Positions 49,529 through 57,458 of a DNA stretch of 64,000 nt are shown here, one piece after another. Within the stretch, counting starts at the first letter, position 1. Every line of letters starts with the position of its first letter. The DNA comes from Actinospica robiniae DSM 44927. GTDB taxonomy: Bacteria; Actinomycetota; Actinomycetes; Streptomycetales; Catenulisporaceae. The stretch is taken from the NCBI RefSeq assembly GCF_000504285.1, contig NZ_KI632511.1, forward strand, positions 369,372 to 433,371, in the 5' to 3' direction. A model generated the notes under the pieces. The model was not told where the DNA came from and made no database searches. It saw only the letters and a program-made list of their open reading frames with translations. The translations under genes were made by a program, and so were the position numbers.

Positions 49529-49542
49529 GCGGCACTACTACT
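49529..49542 (+). repeat. 14-bp direct repeat, right copy
   Basis: GCGGCACTACTACT is identical to 44064-44077. It follows the IS5 right end by six bases and precedes the MFS gene stop. It may mark an insertion boundary or a recombination point. Confidence 0.75.
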
Positions 49543-49562
49543 GAGATCGCAGGACTCGCGGT

Positions 49563-50831
49563 TCAGCGGGCCGGGCGTGGCGTGTCGCGGGTGAGCGCGC
49601 GGCGTGAGGCGGAGACGATGCCGATCATGGCGAGGCCGGTGCAGGCGAGGGCGAGGCGGGCGCCAGCCTCGTCGGCGAGGGTGCCGACCGTGGGGCCGGT
49701 GAGGGGCGAGGCGCCGGGCAACGCCATGGTCCAGGCGCCCATCACGCGGCCGCGCATGGCCGGTGCGGCGCGCAGCTGGACGAACGTGTTGGCGCGGGCG
49801 ATCATCCAGATCGAGCTGAAGCCGACGGTGGCCATGCCGAGGTAGAGCGTGACGGGGTCCGGGGCGCAGGCGGTCGCGACGGTGCAGACGCCGGTGAGTG
49901 CGCTCAGCAGCGCGACCTGACGGCCGGTGGGCTCGTCCCCGCGCGCGGCGAGCAGGGCGCCGGGCAGGGCGCCGACTCCGAAGACCGACAGCAGCGCACC
50001 GTAGCCGCCGGCGCCGAGGTGGAAGACGCGGTCGGCGAACAGCGGGAAGAGCACGCTGGAGTTGAACAGGACCCCGCTGGCTGCGGCGATCAGCAGGCAG
50101 GAGCGGATCGACGGCACTGACCAGGCGTAGCGCAGACCGGCTCGCGCGGCGCCGCGGCTGCGCGCGCGGCCGGGCTCGGTGGCCTTCGCGGCGCTCGCCA
50201 CGGCTGGCTTCTGCACCAGCAGGACTGCCAGGGGTGCGAGATACGAGGCCGCGTTGACCAGGATGCACGCGCCCGGTCCGAGGAACGCCAGGATGACGCC
50301 GCCGAGCGCGGGGCCGAGCACGCGCGAGGTGTTGAGGATGACCTCGTAGAGGCTGACGGCGCTGGTGAGCCTCTCTCGCCCGACGAGGTCGAGCACGTAT
50401 ATCTGCCGGGCCGGGCCGTCGAGCGCGTTGACCAGGCCGTTGGCCGCCGCGATGGCCAGGATCGACCAGTAGCCGAGCGCGTGCGCCGCCAGCAGCAGGT
50501 ACATCAGGAGGCTGAAGACGATGAGCAGGCTCTGCGTTCCGATGAGGGCTCTGCGACGGTCTATCCGGTCCAGGAGCGCGCCGCACCACGCGCCGCACAA
50601 CAGGCTCGGCAGCATGACCGCCGCCGAGAGGGTGCTGAGGGCGATCGCGCTGCCGGTCGTCTGCAGCACGATCCAGGACGTGGCCACCGACTGCGTCATC
50701 CCGCCGGAAGCCGAGGTGATCTGGCTCAGGAACCACCAGCGGTACGGCCGGAAGGCGAGCGCGCCGAACGGCGAACCTCCGCGGGGCCCGGCCACGGGCT
50801 GATCGATGGTTGCGGTCGGCGACCCGGGCAT
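49563..50831 (-). CDS. MFS transporter (MFS_3/EntS-like exporter)
   Basis: The 422-residue product has twelve predicted membrane helices. GALLDRIDRRRAL in the second loop is the MFS loop motif, and NALDGPARQIYVLDLVGRERL is typical of the MFS_3 group. Substrates in this group include siderophores and drugs. It is divergent from a ROK regulator; a 21-bp dyad lies in the gap. The start at 50831 gives MPGSPTATIDQPVAG. Confidence 0.88.
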   Translation of the reverse strand: MPGSPTATIDQPVAGPRGGSPFGALAFRPYRWWFLSQITSASGGMTQSVATSWIVLQTTGSAIALSTLSAAVMLPSLLCGAWCGALLDRIDRRRALIGTQSLLIVFSLLMYLLLAAHALGYWSILAIAAANGLVNALDGPARQIYVLDLVGRERLTSAVSLYEVILNTSRVLGPALGGVILAFLGPGACILVNAASYLAPLAVLLVQKPAVASAAKATEPGRARSRGAARAGLRYAWSVPSIRSCLLIAAASGVLFNSSVLFPLFADRVFHLGAGGYGALLSVFGVGALPGALLAARGDEPTGRQVALLSALTGVCTVATACAPDPVTLYLGMATVGFSSIWMIARANTFVQLRAAPAMRGRVMGAWTMALPGASPLTGPTVGTLADEAGARLALACTGLAMIGIVSASRRALTRDTPRPAR

Positions 50832-50910
50832 CTATTCTCCTGATATCAGCGAAATGCAGCGCCCCGGCAGGCGCCCTAGCTGGAGCATAGGGCAGGAATT
50901 CTGCTGAGGC

Positions 50911-50931
50911 AGTGCGGAAATCCGCCGCACT
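50911..50931. promoter_or_regulatory. Operator-like dyad between MFS and ROK genes
   Basis: AGTGCGG (50911-50917) and CCGCACT (50925-50931) are perfect inverted arms around AAATCCG. A nested GCGGAAATCCGC lies at 50914-50925. ROK repressors bind dyads in their own promoters, so this is a likely site for the adjacent regulator. Confidence 0.55.
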
Positions 50932-50965
50932 AGATTTAGCGGAATCATGAGAAGTGGAGGCGCGC

Positions 50966-52165
50966 GTGGACGCGTCGGAAAGGGTCCTGCGCGCGGTCGA
51001 GGCGAGTGACGGGATGACCCGCGCCGAACTCGCGGCGCTGCTAGAACTGCCGCTGGGCACCGTGACCACGGCCGCGACGGCGTTGCTGCGGGCGGGCGCG
51101 GTGGCCGAGCGCACCGCGCAACCCGATCCCGGATCGGCGACACGCCTCGGCCGCCGGGCCACGCTGCTGCTCCCGACCGGTCCGCGACGCGCCCTCGGCA
51201 TCGTCATCTGGACGCACGGGCGCCTGCACACAGCGATCGCGACCTACGGCGGCACCATCCTCGCCCGCGACGACATCAAGGCCAGCGCGGATACGTCGAA
51301 TCCCGCACTGCTCGAGCCGGCCTGGCGGTTCCTCAGCGGCTCGCACGGGCCGGTGGACCAGATCGTCCTCGGTGTCCCGGCCCCGTTCCAGCGGGGTGTC
51401 GGCCTGCCACCCGGTCGGCTGGCGATCCCCGGACCGGCTCAAGCCGGCGCCGGTGCGGACTCCGCGACCGGTGAGGGCAAGCCCTACCGGGGCTACGCGC
51501 CATGGTTGAAGACCGACCCGGCCGCCGCCCTCTCCGACCGCTTCGGCATCCCCGTGATCATCGAGAACGACGCGAACCTCGGCGCCCTCGGCGAGGCCCA
51601 CGCCGGCGCGGGACGCGGCAGCCGGACCCAGTTGTATCTGAAGCTCGGCGAGCGCAGCGTCGGCGCGGGTCTGGTGCTGGACGGCCAGGTGTACCGGGGG
51701 GTCTCCGGGTTCGCCGGCGAGGTCGCGCATATCCACATCGAGGACGACGGGCCGCTGTGCCCCTGCGGAGCCCGCGGATGCCTGGCCGCGCGAGCCCGCA
51801 AGCCCCTGCTGGAGCTGATGGAAGAGGCCTACGACAGGCCCCTGAGTTTCAGTGAGGTGCTGCGGATGGCAGACGCCGACGAGCCGGCGCCGGCCCGTGT
51901 CCTGCGCGAGGTCGGCCGGATTCTGGGACGCCCGCTGGCGGACGTGTGCACCTTCCTCAACCCCGGCCTACTGATCCTCGACGGCGCCCTCGGCGGCGCG
52001 GGACGGCACGTGCTGGCCGGGCTGACCGAGCAGATCGAACGCTATTGCGCTCCGGCCGTCGCCGCCGCACTCCAACTCGTCCCCGGCGCCCTCGGCCCCG
52101 ACGCCGACATCCGCGGCGCCGTGCATCTCGCGCGTATCGAGGCCCTGGCCGCTACTCGGAGCTGA
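50966..52165 (+). CDS. ROK family transcriptional regulator
   Basis: GTG 50966 is 5 bases after GGAGG (50956-50960). The 399 residues hold an N-terminal winged helix (about 5-60; MTRAELAALLELPLGTVTTA) and a ROK sugar-kinase-like domain with IIENDANLGALGEAHAGAGR, GFAGEVAHIHIEDDG and the zinc motif CPCGARGCLA. It should respond to a sugar or sugar phosphate and control the divergent MFS gene and itself. Confidence 0.9.
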   Translation: MDASERVLRAVEASDGMTRAELAALLELPLGTVTTAATALLRAGAVAERTAQPDPGSATRLGRRATLLLPTGPRRALGIVIWTHGRLHTAIATYGGTILARDDIKASADTSNPALLEPAWRFLSGSHGPVDQIVLGVPAPFQRGVGLPPGRLAIPGPAQAGAGADSATGEGKPYRGYAPWLKTDPAAALSDRFGIPVIIENDANLGALGEAHAGAGRGSRTQLYLKLGERSVGAGLVLDGQVYRGVSGFAGEVAHIHIEDDGPLCPCGARGCLAARARKPLLELMEEAYDRPLSFSEVLRMADADEPAPARVLREVGRILGRPLADVCTFLNPGLLILDGALGGAGRHVLAGLTEQIERYCAPAVAAALQLVPGALGPDADIRGAVHLARIEALAATRS

Positions 52166-52200
52166 GTTGATCGCCAGGGCCGACTCCACACCACGCTCTG

Positions 52201-53118
52201 TCAGGAGCTCTTCGCCTGCGCGGCCGCCCGCTGCGAAGCGCGCCAAGCCTCCTCGGCACGTTGCATGCGATCGAACATCGCCGCACGGTCCTCGTCGCCG
52301 ATGGCCGACAGGTTCAGCCGGAACACGTCCTCCGCGACCTTGAACCACTCCTCGGCGGACGTCAGGATGCGGGTTGTACGCCCGCTTGCATCGTCACGGT
52401 GCAACTCGTCGTTGAGGATGAAGTCGGTCCCGAGTGCGTCGCGGCGGAAGAGCTCGCAGGTCTGGACGAACGGGGACTGCGGCGACGCCGAGAGATCAGC
52501 GTGATACTCGCTGAAGTCCTCCCAGACGGCCGGCGCGAGCGTGAAGTCCATGCTGTGGAAGGTCTTCTGCACCGGGTCGGTGAAGAACCGCCAGACGTCA
52601 GGCCCGATCTCCGGCAGCGCCTGCAACCGAAAGGTGAAGGGGCCCTGGACGTGGACGCCCTCCCGTAGCGGGATCGGCTCGTGGTGCGAGTTGGCCAGGC
52701 CGACGTCGATCGACCACCGTTCGCCGTCGATCACGACGGTGAGCGCCATGTGCGTGCCGTACTCGTCGGGGGTCTTCGCGCGCTCGACGCTGCCGTTGAT
52801 CTGCCCGCGGTGGAGCGTGACGTCATAGCCGAGCGCGGTCAGCAGCGAGGCGAAGGCATTGTTGAGGTTGAAGCAGTAGCCGCCTCGGCCCGCGAGGATG
52901 CGGGTTATGGATTCCTCCGGGCTGATGCCCTGAGGGCGTTCGAGCTGGATGTCGATGTTCTCGAAGGCGATGCGCTCGACGTGCGCGCGGTGCAGCCTGT
53001 GCAGGGTCTCGAGCGTCGGCGCCCCGAGGGATTCCGCGGCGTCGAAGCCGAGCTTGGTCAGATAGGGCGCGACCCACGCGGGGTGGCTGGACGTCTCCGG
53101 GATCATGGTCCCGAACAC
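52201..53118 (-). CDS. nat: Arylamine N-acetyltransferase
   Basis: GTG 53118 has CGGAGG 5 bases upstream; ATG 53106 is an alternative. The 305 residues show the NAT catalytic triad Cys82 (RGGYCFNLN), His123 (GTHMAL) and Asp138 (IDVGLAN), at the family's normal spacing. HVERIAFENIDIQL is the conserved N-terminal helix. It would use acetyl-CoA (or a related thioester) to acylate arylamines. Its end is convergent with the ROK gene. Confidence 0.95.
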   Translation of the reverse strand: MFGTMIPETSSHPAWVAPYLTKLGFDAAESLGAPTLETLHRLHRAHVERIAFENIDIQLERPQGISPEESITRILAGRGGYCFNLNNAFASLLTALGYDVTLHRGQINGSVERAKTPDEYGTHMALTVVIDGERWSIDVGLANSHHEPIPLREGVHVQGPFTFRLQALPEIGPDVWRFFTDPVQKTFHSMDFTLAPAVWEDFSEYHADLSASPQSPFVQTCELFRRDALGTDFILNDELHRDDASGRTTRILTSAEEWFKVAEDVFRLNLSAIGDEDRAAMFDRMQRAEEAWRASQRAAAQAKSS

Positions 53119-53674
53119 TAGCGCCTCCGAGTGCCCGCAACCCAGGGGATTTCGGGTTGGTGTTTTCTCGTCGGATGTCCTTCTCGCTTCTCGGCGTACG
53201 CGAGTCCGCCGAGTAAGGAAGGTTACCTTTCAGGTGATGGGCCGGACTGTAATCCCGCCCTCGGGCAGCGTCAAGGCATCCGGGATAAGGCCACCCTGCG
53301 CAACGGCGTCATCAGAGTTCAGCGACTGAAATCGAATTCATATATATGAACTCTTGCCAACCTGCGGAACACATGCCAGCATGAGTGCCGCACTCCGACC
53401 GTCTACGCGAGCGGCCGGAATCACTTGCGCCGCCTGAGGCGCGCATCTCCCTTGACCTGTGACTCGGTGGCCGCGACCCCACGGCGGCCGCGCCGCGGCG
53501 CGAAGCTCGCGCATCGCGGCGACACCCGGCACGCCCGCCGCCGCCCGGAGTGACGGCGTCGCCGGCGACTCGGCTTTCCCACGGCCGCCGCGCAGGTCGG
53601 ATCGCCCCTGAGCCATCAGGGTTCGTTCCAACCGTCCAGAAACCCACCGGACCCCCCGTAAAGGATCTTCCACG
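53119..53674. promoter_or_regulatory. Intergenic region before the PL7 gene
   Basis: The 556 bases hold no gene with convincing codon usage; an 18-codon frame at 53381 is not supported. The AT-rich perfect palindrome at 53337-53350 is the only strong signal. The remaining 325 bases to the lyase start are GC-rich, and no -10 was recognised. Confidence 0.4.
53337..53350. promoter_or_regulatory. AT-rich perfect palindrome TTCATATATATGAA
   Basis: This 14-bp perfect palindrome stands alone in a GC-rich setting, upstream of the PL7 lyase. Closely related dyads lie at 62191-62206 and 62364-62379, in front of the GH79-like gene and sugar ABC operon. A shared regulator for the glycan-degradation genes is the likely explanation. 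Confidence 0.6.
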
Positions 53675-54946
53675 ATGGATGCAGCCCATCCCGACGACCC
53701 GGCCGGCACCTCCGCCGGCCCGCGGCTCCGCCGCACTCCGCTCGCGGCGCTCGCCGTCGGCACCCTGGCCGCCGCCGCACTCAACGCCTCGTGGGCCGCA
53801 AGCGCCCAGGCGAGCGCGCCCGCACCCACCGCCGTCACCGCCGCCGCGACGACCAGCGGACCGATCACCGGCTACGAAAGCCTGTGCCTGGACGACAAGT
53901 CGGCCGGCACCGCGAACAAGAACCCGGTCGACGTCTACACCTGCAACGGCACCGCCGCGCAGACGTGGACGCTGAGCGGCGGCAACGTGACGGTCTTCGG
54001 CAAGTGCCTCGGACCCACCGGCGGCGGCACCGCCAACGGGACCGTGGTCGACATCTACACCTGCAACGGCACGGCCGCGCAGCTCTGGCAGCCGCAGTCC
54101 AACGGCGAGCTGCTCAACACCAACTCCGGCAAGTGCCTGGACGACACCGGCTACGGCGGTTCCGGTACGCAGGCGCAGATCTGGACCTGCGGCGACACCG
54201 CCAACCAGCAGTGGGTCATGCCCACCGGCAGCGGCAGCGGTGGCGGCACGTCCGGGCTCGACCCGTCGGTCGCTCCCGGCGGCAACTTCGACCTGTCCCT
54301 CTGGGAGCTGCAGCTGCCCACCGGCTCGGCCGGCGACCCCACCACGATCCTGCCGTCCCAGCTCGAAGGGGACAACGGGTTCCAGGACTCGTACTTCTAC
54401 ACCGGCACCGACGGCTCGATGACCTTCTGGGACCCGGAGAACGGCGTCACCACGCCCAACTCCAACTACTCCCGCTCCGAACTGCGCGAGATGACCGCCG
54501 GCGGAGCCGCGGCCAACTGGTTCGCCGCCGGCACCACCAACAAGCTCAGCGCCACCCTCAAGGCCACCACGGTGCCCGGCAGCGTGTGCGTCGGGCAGAT
54601 CCACCTCGGCTCCGGCGGATCCACCAAGCCGTTGCTGGAGCTGTTCTACCACTCCAACGGCGAGATCGAGATCGGCATCGAGCAGACGCCGGCGGGCGGC
54701 AACGAAGTGGTCTACGACATCGCCAACGTGCCCCTCGGAACCCAGTGGAGCTACACGATCGGCCTGGCGGGCAGCACCATCAGCCTGTCGATCAACGGCG
54801 CGGCGGCCCGCACCTGGACCGCGTCGTCCACGTTCAACGGCTACGGCATGTACTTCAAGGCCGGCGACTACGACCAGACCTCGGGCAGCAGTTCGACGGT
54901 CGGCGCGCGGGTTGAGTTCTACGCGCTCGGCATCTCCCACAGCTGA
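53675..54946 (+). CDS. Secreted PL7 polysaccharide (alginate) lyase with CBM13
   Basis: The 423-residue precursor has a signal region (about 20-48). A ricin-B/CBM13-like trefoil (about 60-185) contains repeats such as DVYTCNGTAAQTWTL and DIYTCNGTAAQLWQP. A PL7 domain (about 200-423) has the catalytic blocks YSRSELREM, GQIHLGS and YFKAGDYDQ. These supply the Arg, Gln-x-His and Tyr of beta-elimination. Alginate or another polyuronate is the likely substrate. A hairpin terminator follows. Confidence 0.9.
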   Translation: MDAAHPDDPAGTSAGPRLRRTPLAALAVGTLAAAALNASWAASAQASAPAPTAVTAAATTSGPITGYESLCLDDKSAGTANKNPVDVYTCNGTAAQTWTLSGGNVTVFGKCLGPTGGGTANGTVVDIYTCNGTAAQLWQPQSNGELLNTNSGKCLDDTGYGGSGTQAQIWTCGDTANQQWVMPTGSGSGGGTSGLDPSVAPGGNFDLSLWELQLPTGSAGDPTTILPSQLEGDNGFQDSYFYTGTDGSMTFWDPENGVTTPNSNYSRSELREMTAGGAAANWFAAGTTNKLSATLKATTVPGSVCVGQIHLGSGGSTKPLLELFYHSNGEIEIGIEQTPAGGNEVVYDIANVPLGTQWSYTIGLAGSTISLSINGAAARTWTASSTFNGYGMYFKAGDYDQTSGSSSTVGARVEFYALGISHS

Positions 54947-54952
54947 GCTGGA

Positions 54953-54989
54953 GTCGGCCCTGGGCGAAGCGATCCCGCCCAGGGCCGAC
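54953..54989. terminator. Bidirectional hairpin terminator
   Basis: GTCGGCCCTGGGCG (54953-54966) pairs perfectly with CGCCCAGGGCCGAC (54976-54989) over a 9-base loop between the convergent PL7 and GH54 genes. Confidence 0.85.
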
Positions 54990-55021
54990 CGTCTGCGTGC
55001 TCGCGCGGCCGGGAAGGCGCC

Positions 55022-56920
55022 TCAGTCGTAGATGAGGTCGAACTCCTCCCACTGTCCGATCGCAGTCCGGTTCGCGATCAGCGCCGAGGCGCCCGCGTTC
55101 TCCGCCGTGACGTAGTCGCCGTCGGAGTGGGCGCGCAGGCTCACGCTGCCGTCGGAGTTGGTGATCAGGTCGAAGGCTTCCGCCGTGCCGATCGACGTGG
55201 CGTTCGCGATCACCGACGTGCTGCTGTTCGCCGCGTCGACGTACTCGCTGTTGGCGTGAGCGTGCAGGCTCACGCTGCCGTCCGCGTTGCCGACCAGATC
55301 AAAGGTCTCCCACGGGCCGATGGCGGTGCGGTTCGCGATCAGCGCGGATGCCCCGGCGTTCTCCGCGGTGACGTAGTCGTTGTTCGCGTGGGCCCGGAAG
55401 CTGACGGTGGCGGTGTCGCGGACGAGGTCGAACTCCTCCCACGGGCCGATCGCGGTGCGGTTCGCGATCAGCGGGGCAGCGCCGGCGTTCTCGGCGGTGA
55501 CGTAGTCGTTGTCGGCATGGGCGCGGAAGCTGATGCTGCCGTCGGAGTTGTTGATCAGGTCGAAGGTCTCCGCTGTGCCGATCGACGTGGCGTTCGCAAT
55601 CAGTGACGTGCCGCTGTTGGCTGCGTCGACGTAGCCGTTGCCGGAGTGGGCTCGCAGGCTCACGCTGCCGTCGGGGTTGGTGATCAGGTCGAAGGTCTCT
55701 GCCGTGCTGATCGAAGTGGCGTTCGCGATCACCGAGGTGCTGCTGTTGGCCGCGTCGACGTAGTCGCCGTTGGCGTGGGCTTTGAGGCTCACCACGGACT
55801 CGGTGGAAGGCACGAACGTGGTGTTGTGGGCGTAGCCGGCCGCGACGATGTCGGCCTGCACGGCGGTTTCGGTCGCGTCGGAGGGGTAGCCGGCGGTGAC
55901 GGCGCCTTCGAAGAACTCTCCATCTCCCCAGATGCTGTTGTCGCCCCCGGTACCGAGCTCGATGGAGGGCTGCACCTTCATCGGGTTGTAGCCGTTGGGC
56001 AGGGCACCGGAGTAGCTCGTGTTCAGGCCGCCGGACTGGCCGTTGCCGTACTTCAGCGTGAAGTTGGTGGTGCCGTTGTTCTTCTCCCACGCGGTGACGA
56101 ACGACCCCTTCTCGCTCGGGATCGAGGCGGGGTTGGCGCCGGTGTTGCTGAAGTACATGCCGTTCTCCAGGTCACCGCCGACCCAGGGCCCCGGTCCGGA
56201 GCAGTTCTGCGTCCAGCAGTCGGTGCCGTAGTAGATCGCGTTCATCGTGGCGTTGCCGTCGTCGCTGTTGTTCGCCTCGGCCGAGCCGAAGTCGAAACAG
56301 CAGCCGTTGCTGGTGAGGTTCGATGAGGTGAGCAGGTAGATGCCCTCGGGCTGTGAGCCGGTGGGGACGTTCTTCGCGTTGTCGATCCGGTAGCCCGTGC
56401 CCTGCGCGTCGAAGACCGCGCCGTAGGCCGGCTGGCCGCCGATCGTGACCGGCAGGGCGAGCGCGGGGGAGCCGATGTCCGCGCCGTTCGCGCCCGGCCC
56501 GCCGATGCCGCTCGAGCAGCCCGAGCACGAGGTGCCCGCGGAGATCGGCATGTTGTTGCCGTTAGAGGTCTGATCGTAGAGCTCTGTGATGGTGCACGCG
56601 GTTCCGGCGCAGAACGCATTCTCCGGCGCCACGTTCACGACCCCGCCGGCGGATGCGAGGCCGACATTCAGATAGGTGCTGTCCGAAGCGCGCTGGACCC
56701 GGTAAAGGGGACCGTTGTACGCGGTGAACATGGCTCGGGTGGTGCTGTACGCCGCTTCGCACGGCGTGCCGCCGGAGGCGTAGATGTCGCACGGCTGCGA
56801 CGTCGCGGCGACGGCGGGCGCGGCGGTCCCGAACACGGCGACGGCGATCGCCACGGCCACGGTGAGCAGGAGCGCCACGAACGCCCGCAGCCGCCGCCTG
56901 CTCGCGGATATCCAGTGCAC
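55022..56920 (-). CDS. Secreted GH54-like alpha-L-arabinofuranosidase with six beta-trefoil repeats
   Basis: The 632-residue precursor has a signal peptide (1-40). Residues 41-370 follow the GH54 (AbfB-type) catalytic domain: PCDIYASGGTPCEAAYSTTR, TITELYDQTSNGNN, GGDLENGMYF (candidate nucleophile Glu) and TGGDNSIWGDGEFFEGAVT (candidate acid/base Asp). Six repeats of about 42 residues follow (about 375-632). The AHANGDYVDAANSSTSVIAN and YVTAENAGASALIANRTAIG types alternate, forming probably two fascin-like trefoils that bind sugar. It releases arabinose from arabinan or arabinoxylan. Confidence 0.88.
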   Translation of the reverse strand: MHWISASRRRLRAFVALLLTVAVAIAVAVFGTAAPAVAATSQPCDIYASGGTPCEAAYSTTRAMFTAYNGPLYRVQRASDSTYLNVGLASAGGVVNVAPENAFCAGTACTITELYDQTSNGNNMPISAGTSCSGCSSGIGGPGANGADIGSPALALPVTIGGQPAYGAVFDAQGTGYRIDNAKNVPTGSQPEGIYLLTSSNLTSNGCCFDFGSAEANNSDDGNATMNAIYYGTDCWTQNCSGPGPWVGGDLENGMYFSNTGANPASIPSEKGSFVTAWEKNNGTTNFTLKYGNGQSGGLNTSYSGALPNGYNPMKVQPSIELGTGGDNSIWGDGEFFEGAVTAGYPSDATETAVQADIVAAGYAHNTTFVPSTESVVSLKAHANGDYVDAANSSTSVIANATSISTAETFDLITNPDGSVSLRAHSGNGYVDAANSGTSLIANATSIGTAETFDLINNSDGSISFRAHADNDYVTAENAGAAPLIANRTAIGPWEEFDLVRDTATVSFRAHANNDYVTAENAGASALIANRTAIGPWETFDLVGNADGSVSLHAHANSEYVDAANSSTSVIANATSIGTAEAFDLITNSDGSVSLRAHSDGDYVTAENAGASALIANRTAIGQWEEFDLIYD

Positions 56921-57458
56921 GAAGACTCCTTCGTCGAGATGCGCGGAAAGGAAGTGGCCACCGCGGCGCTACGCCGTGATGCAGCACACATACTCAGTCG
57001 GGGTTCCGTGCGAGTCAAGAGAAACATGGGAGGAATTCGACGAGCATCGAAGGCTGCTTTGCACAATATCGGCCGTGGCGAGGCGGAGTCCCCGCCTGGC
57101 GCGGCCGCTTCTGACTGATCTCGTCGGAACGTCGAGTGCGGAGCTCGGATGTTCCGGTTCCGCGGTGTGGCGCTCGAGGCCGGTCGAGCGCCCGTCGAGC
57201 CCGCCAGGCTCCTGAGGCGCACTGGACTTACATCGGATGTATTGACGAGCGGCCCTCGCCAATCTAACCTCCATCCCAGCTAAGCATCGAGGTCTGCCGA
57301 AGATCTCAATGGATTCATCGGGTCGTTCCACCGCGGGACCTGAGGTGGCGGCCCGGGCCACCCACGTCCCCTCACATCTGACACGTCGTCGGCAACCGGG
57401 CTGCGTCGCGTATGCGCTGGCGAGGGTTCTTCTCTACATAGAAAGGCTCTTGCACGCT
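56921..57458. promoter_or_regulatory. Divergent intergenic region, GH54/beta-helix genes
   Basis: The 538 bases have no supported gene. A promoter candidate for the beta-helix gene lies at 57242-57270, just after the dyad ACATCGGATGT (57230-57240). The long 5' leader to 57459 shows no recognised riboswitch. Confidence 0.4.
57230..57270 (+). promoter_or_regulatory. Promoter candidate with adjacent dyad
   Basis: TTGACG (57242-57247), a 17-bp spacer and TAACCT (57265-57270) fit the vegetative actinobacterial consensus. ACATCGGATGT (57230-57240) is an odd-centred dyad immediately upstream. It would drive the beta-helix gene with a leader of about 180 bases. Confidence 0.45.

Noticed and set aside
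53312-54940. 542-codon minus-strand frame
   Set aside because: It is antisense to the PL7 lyase, which has catalytic motifs; the antisense product is Gly/Val/Arg-rich with no domain.
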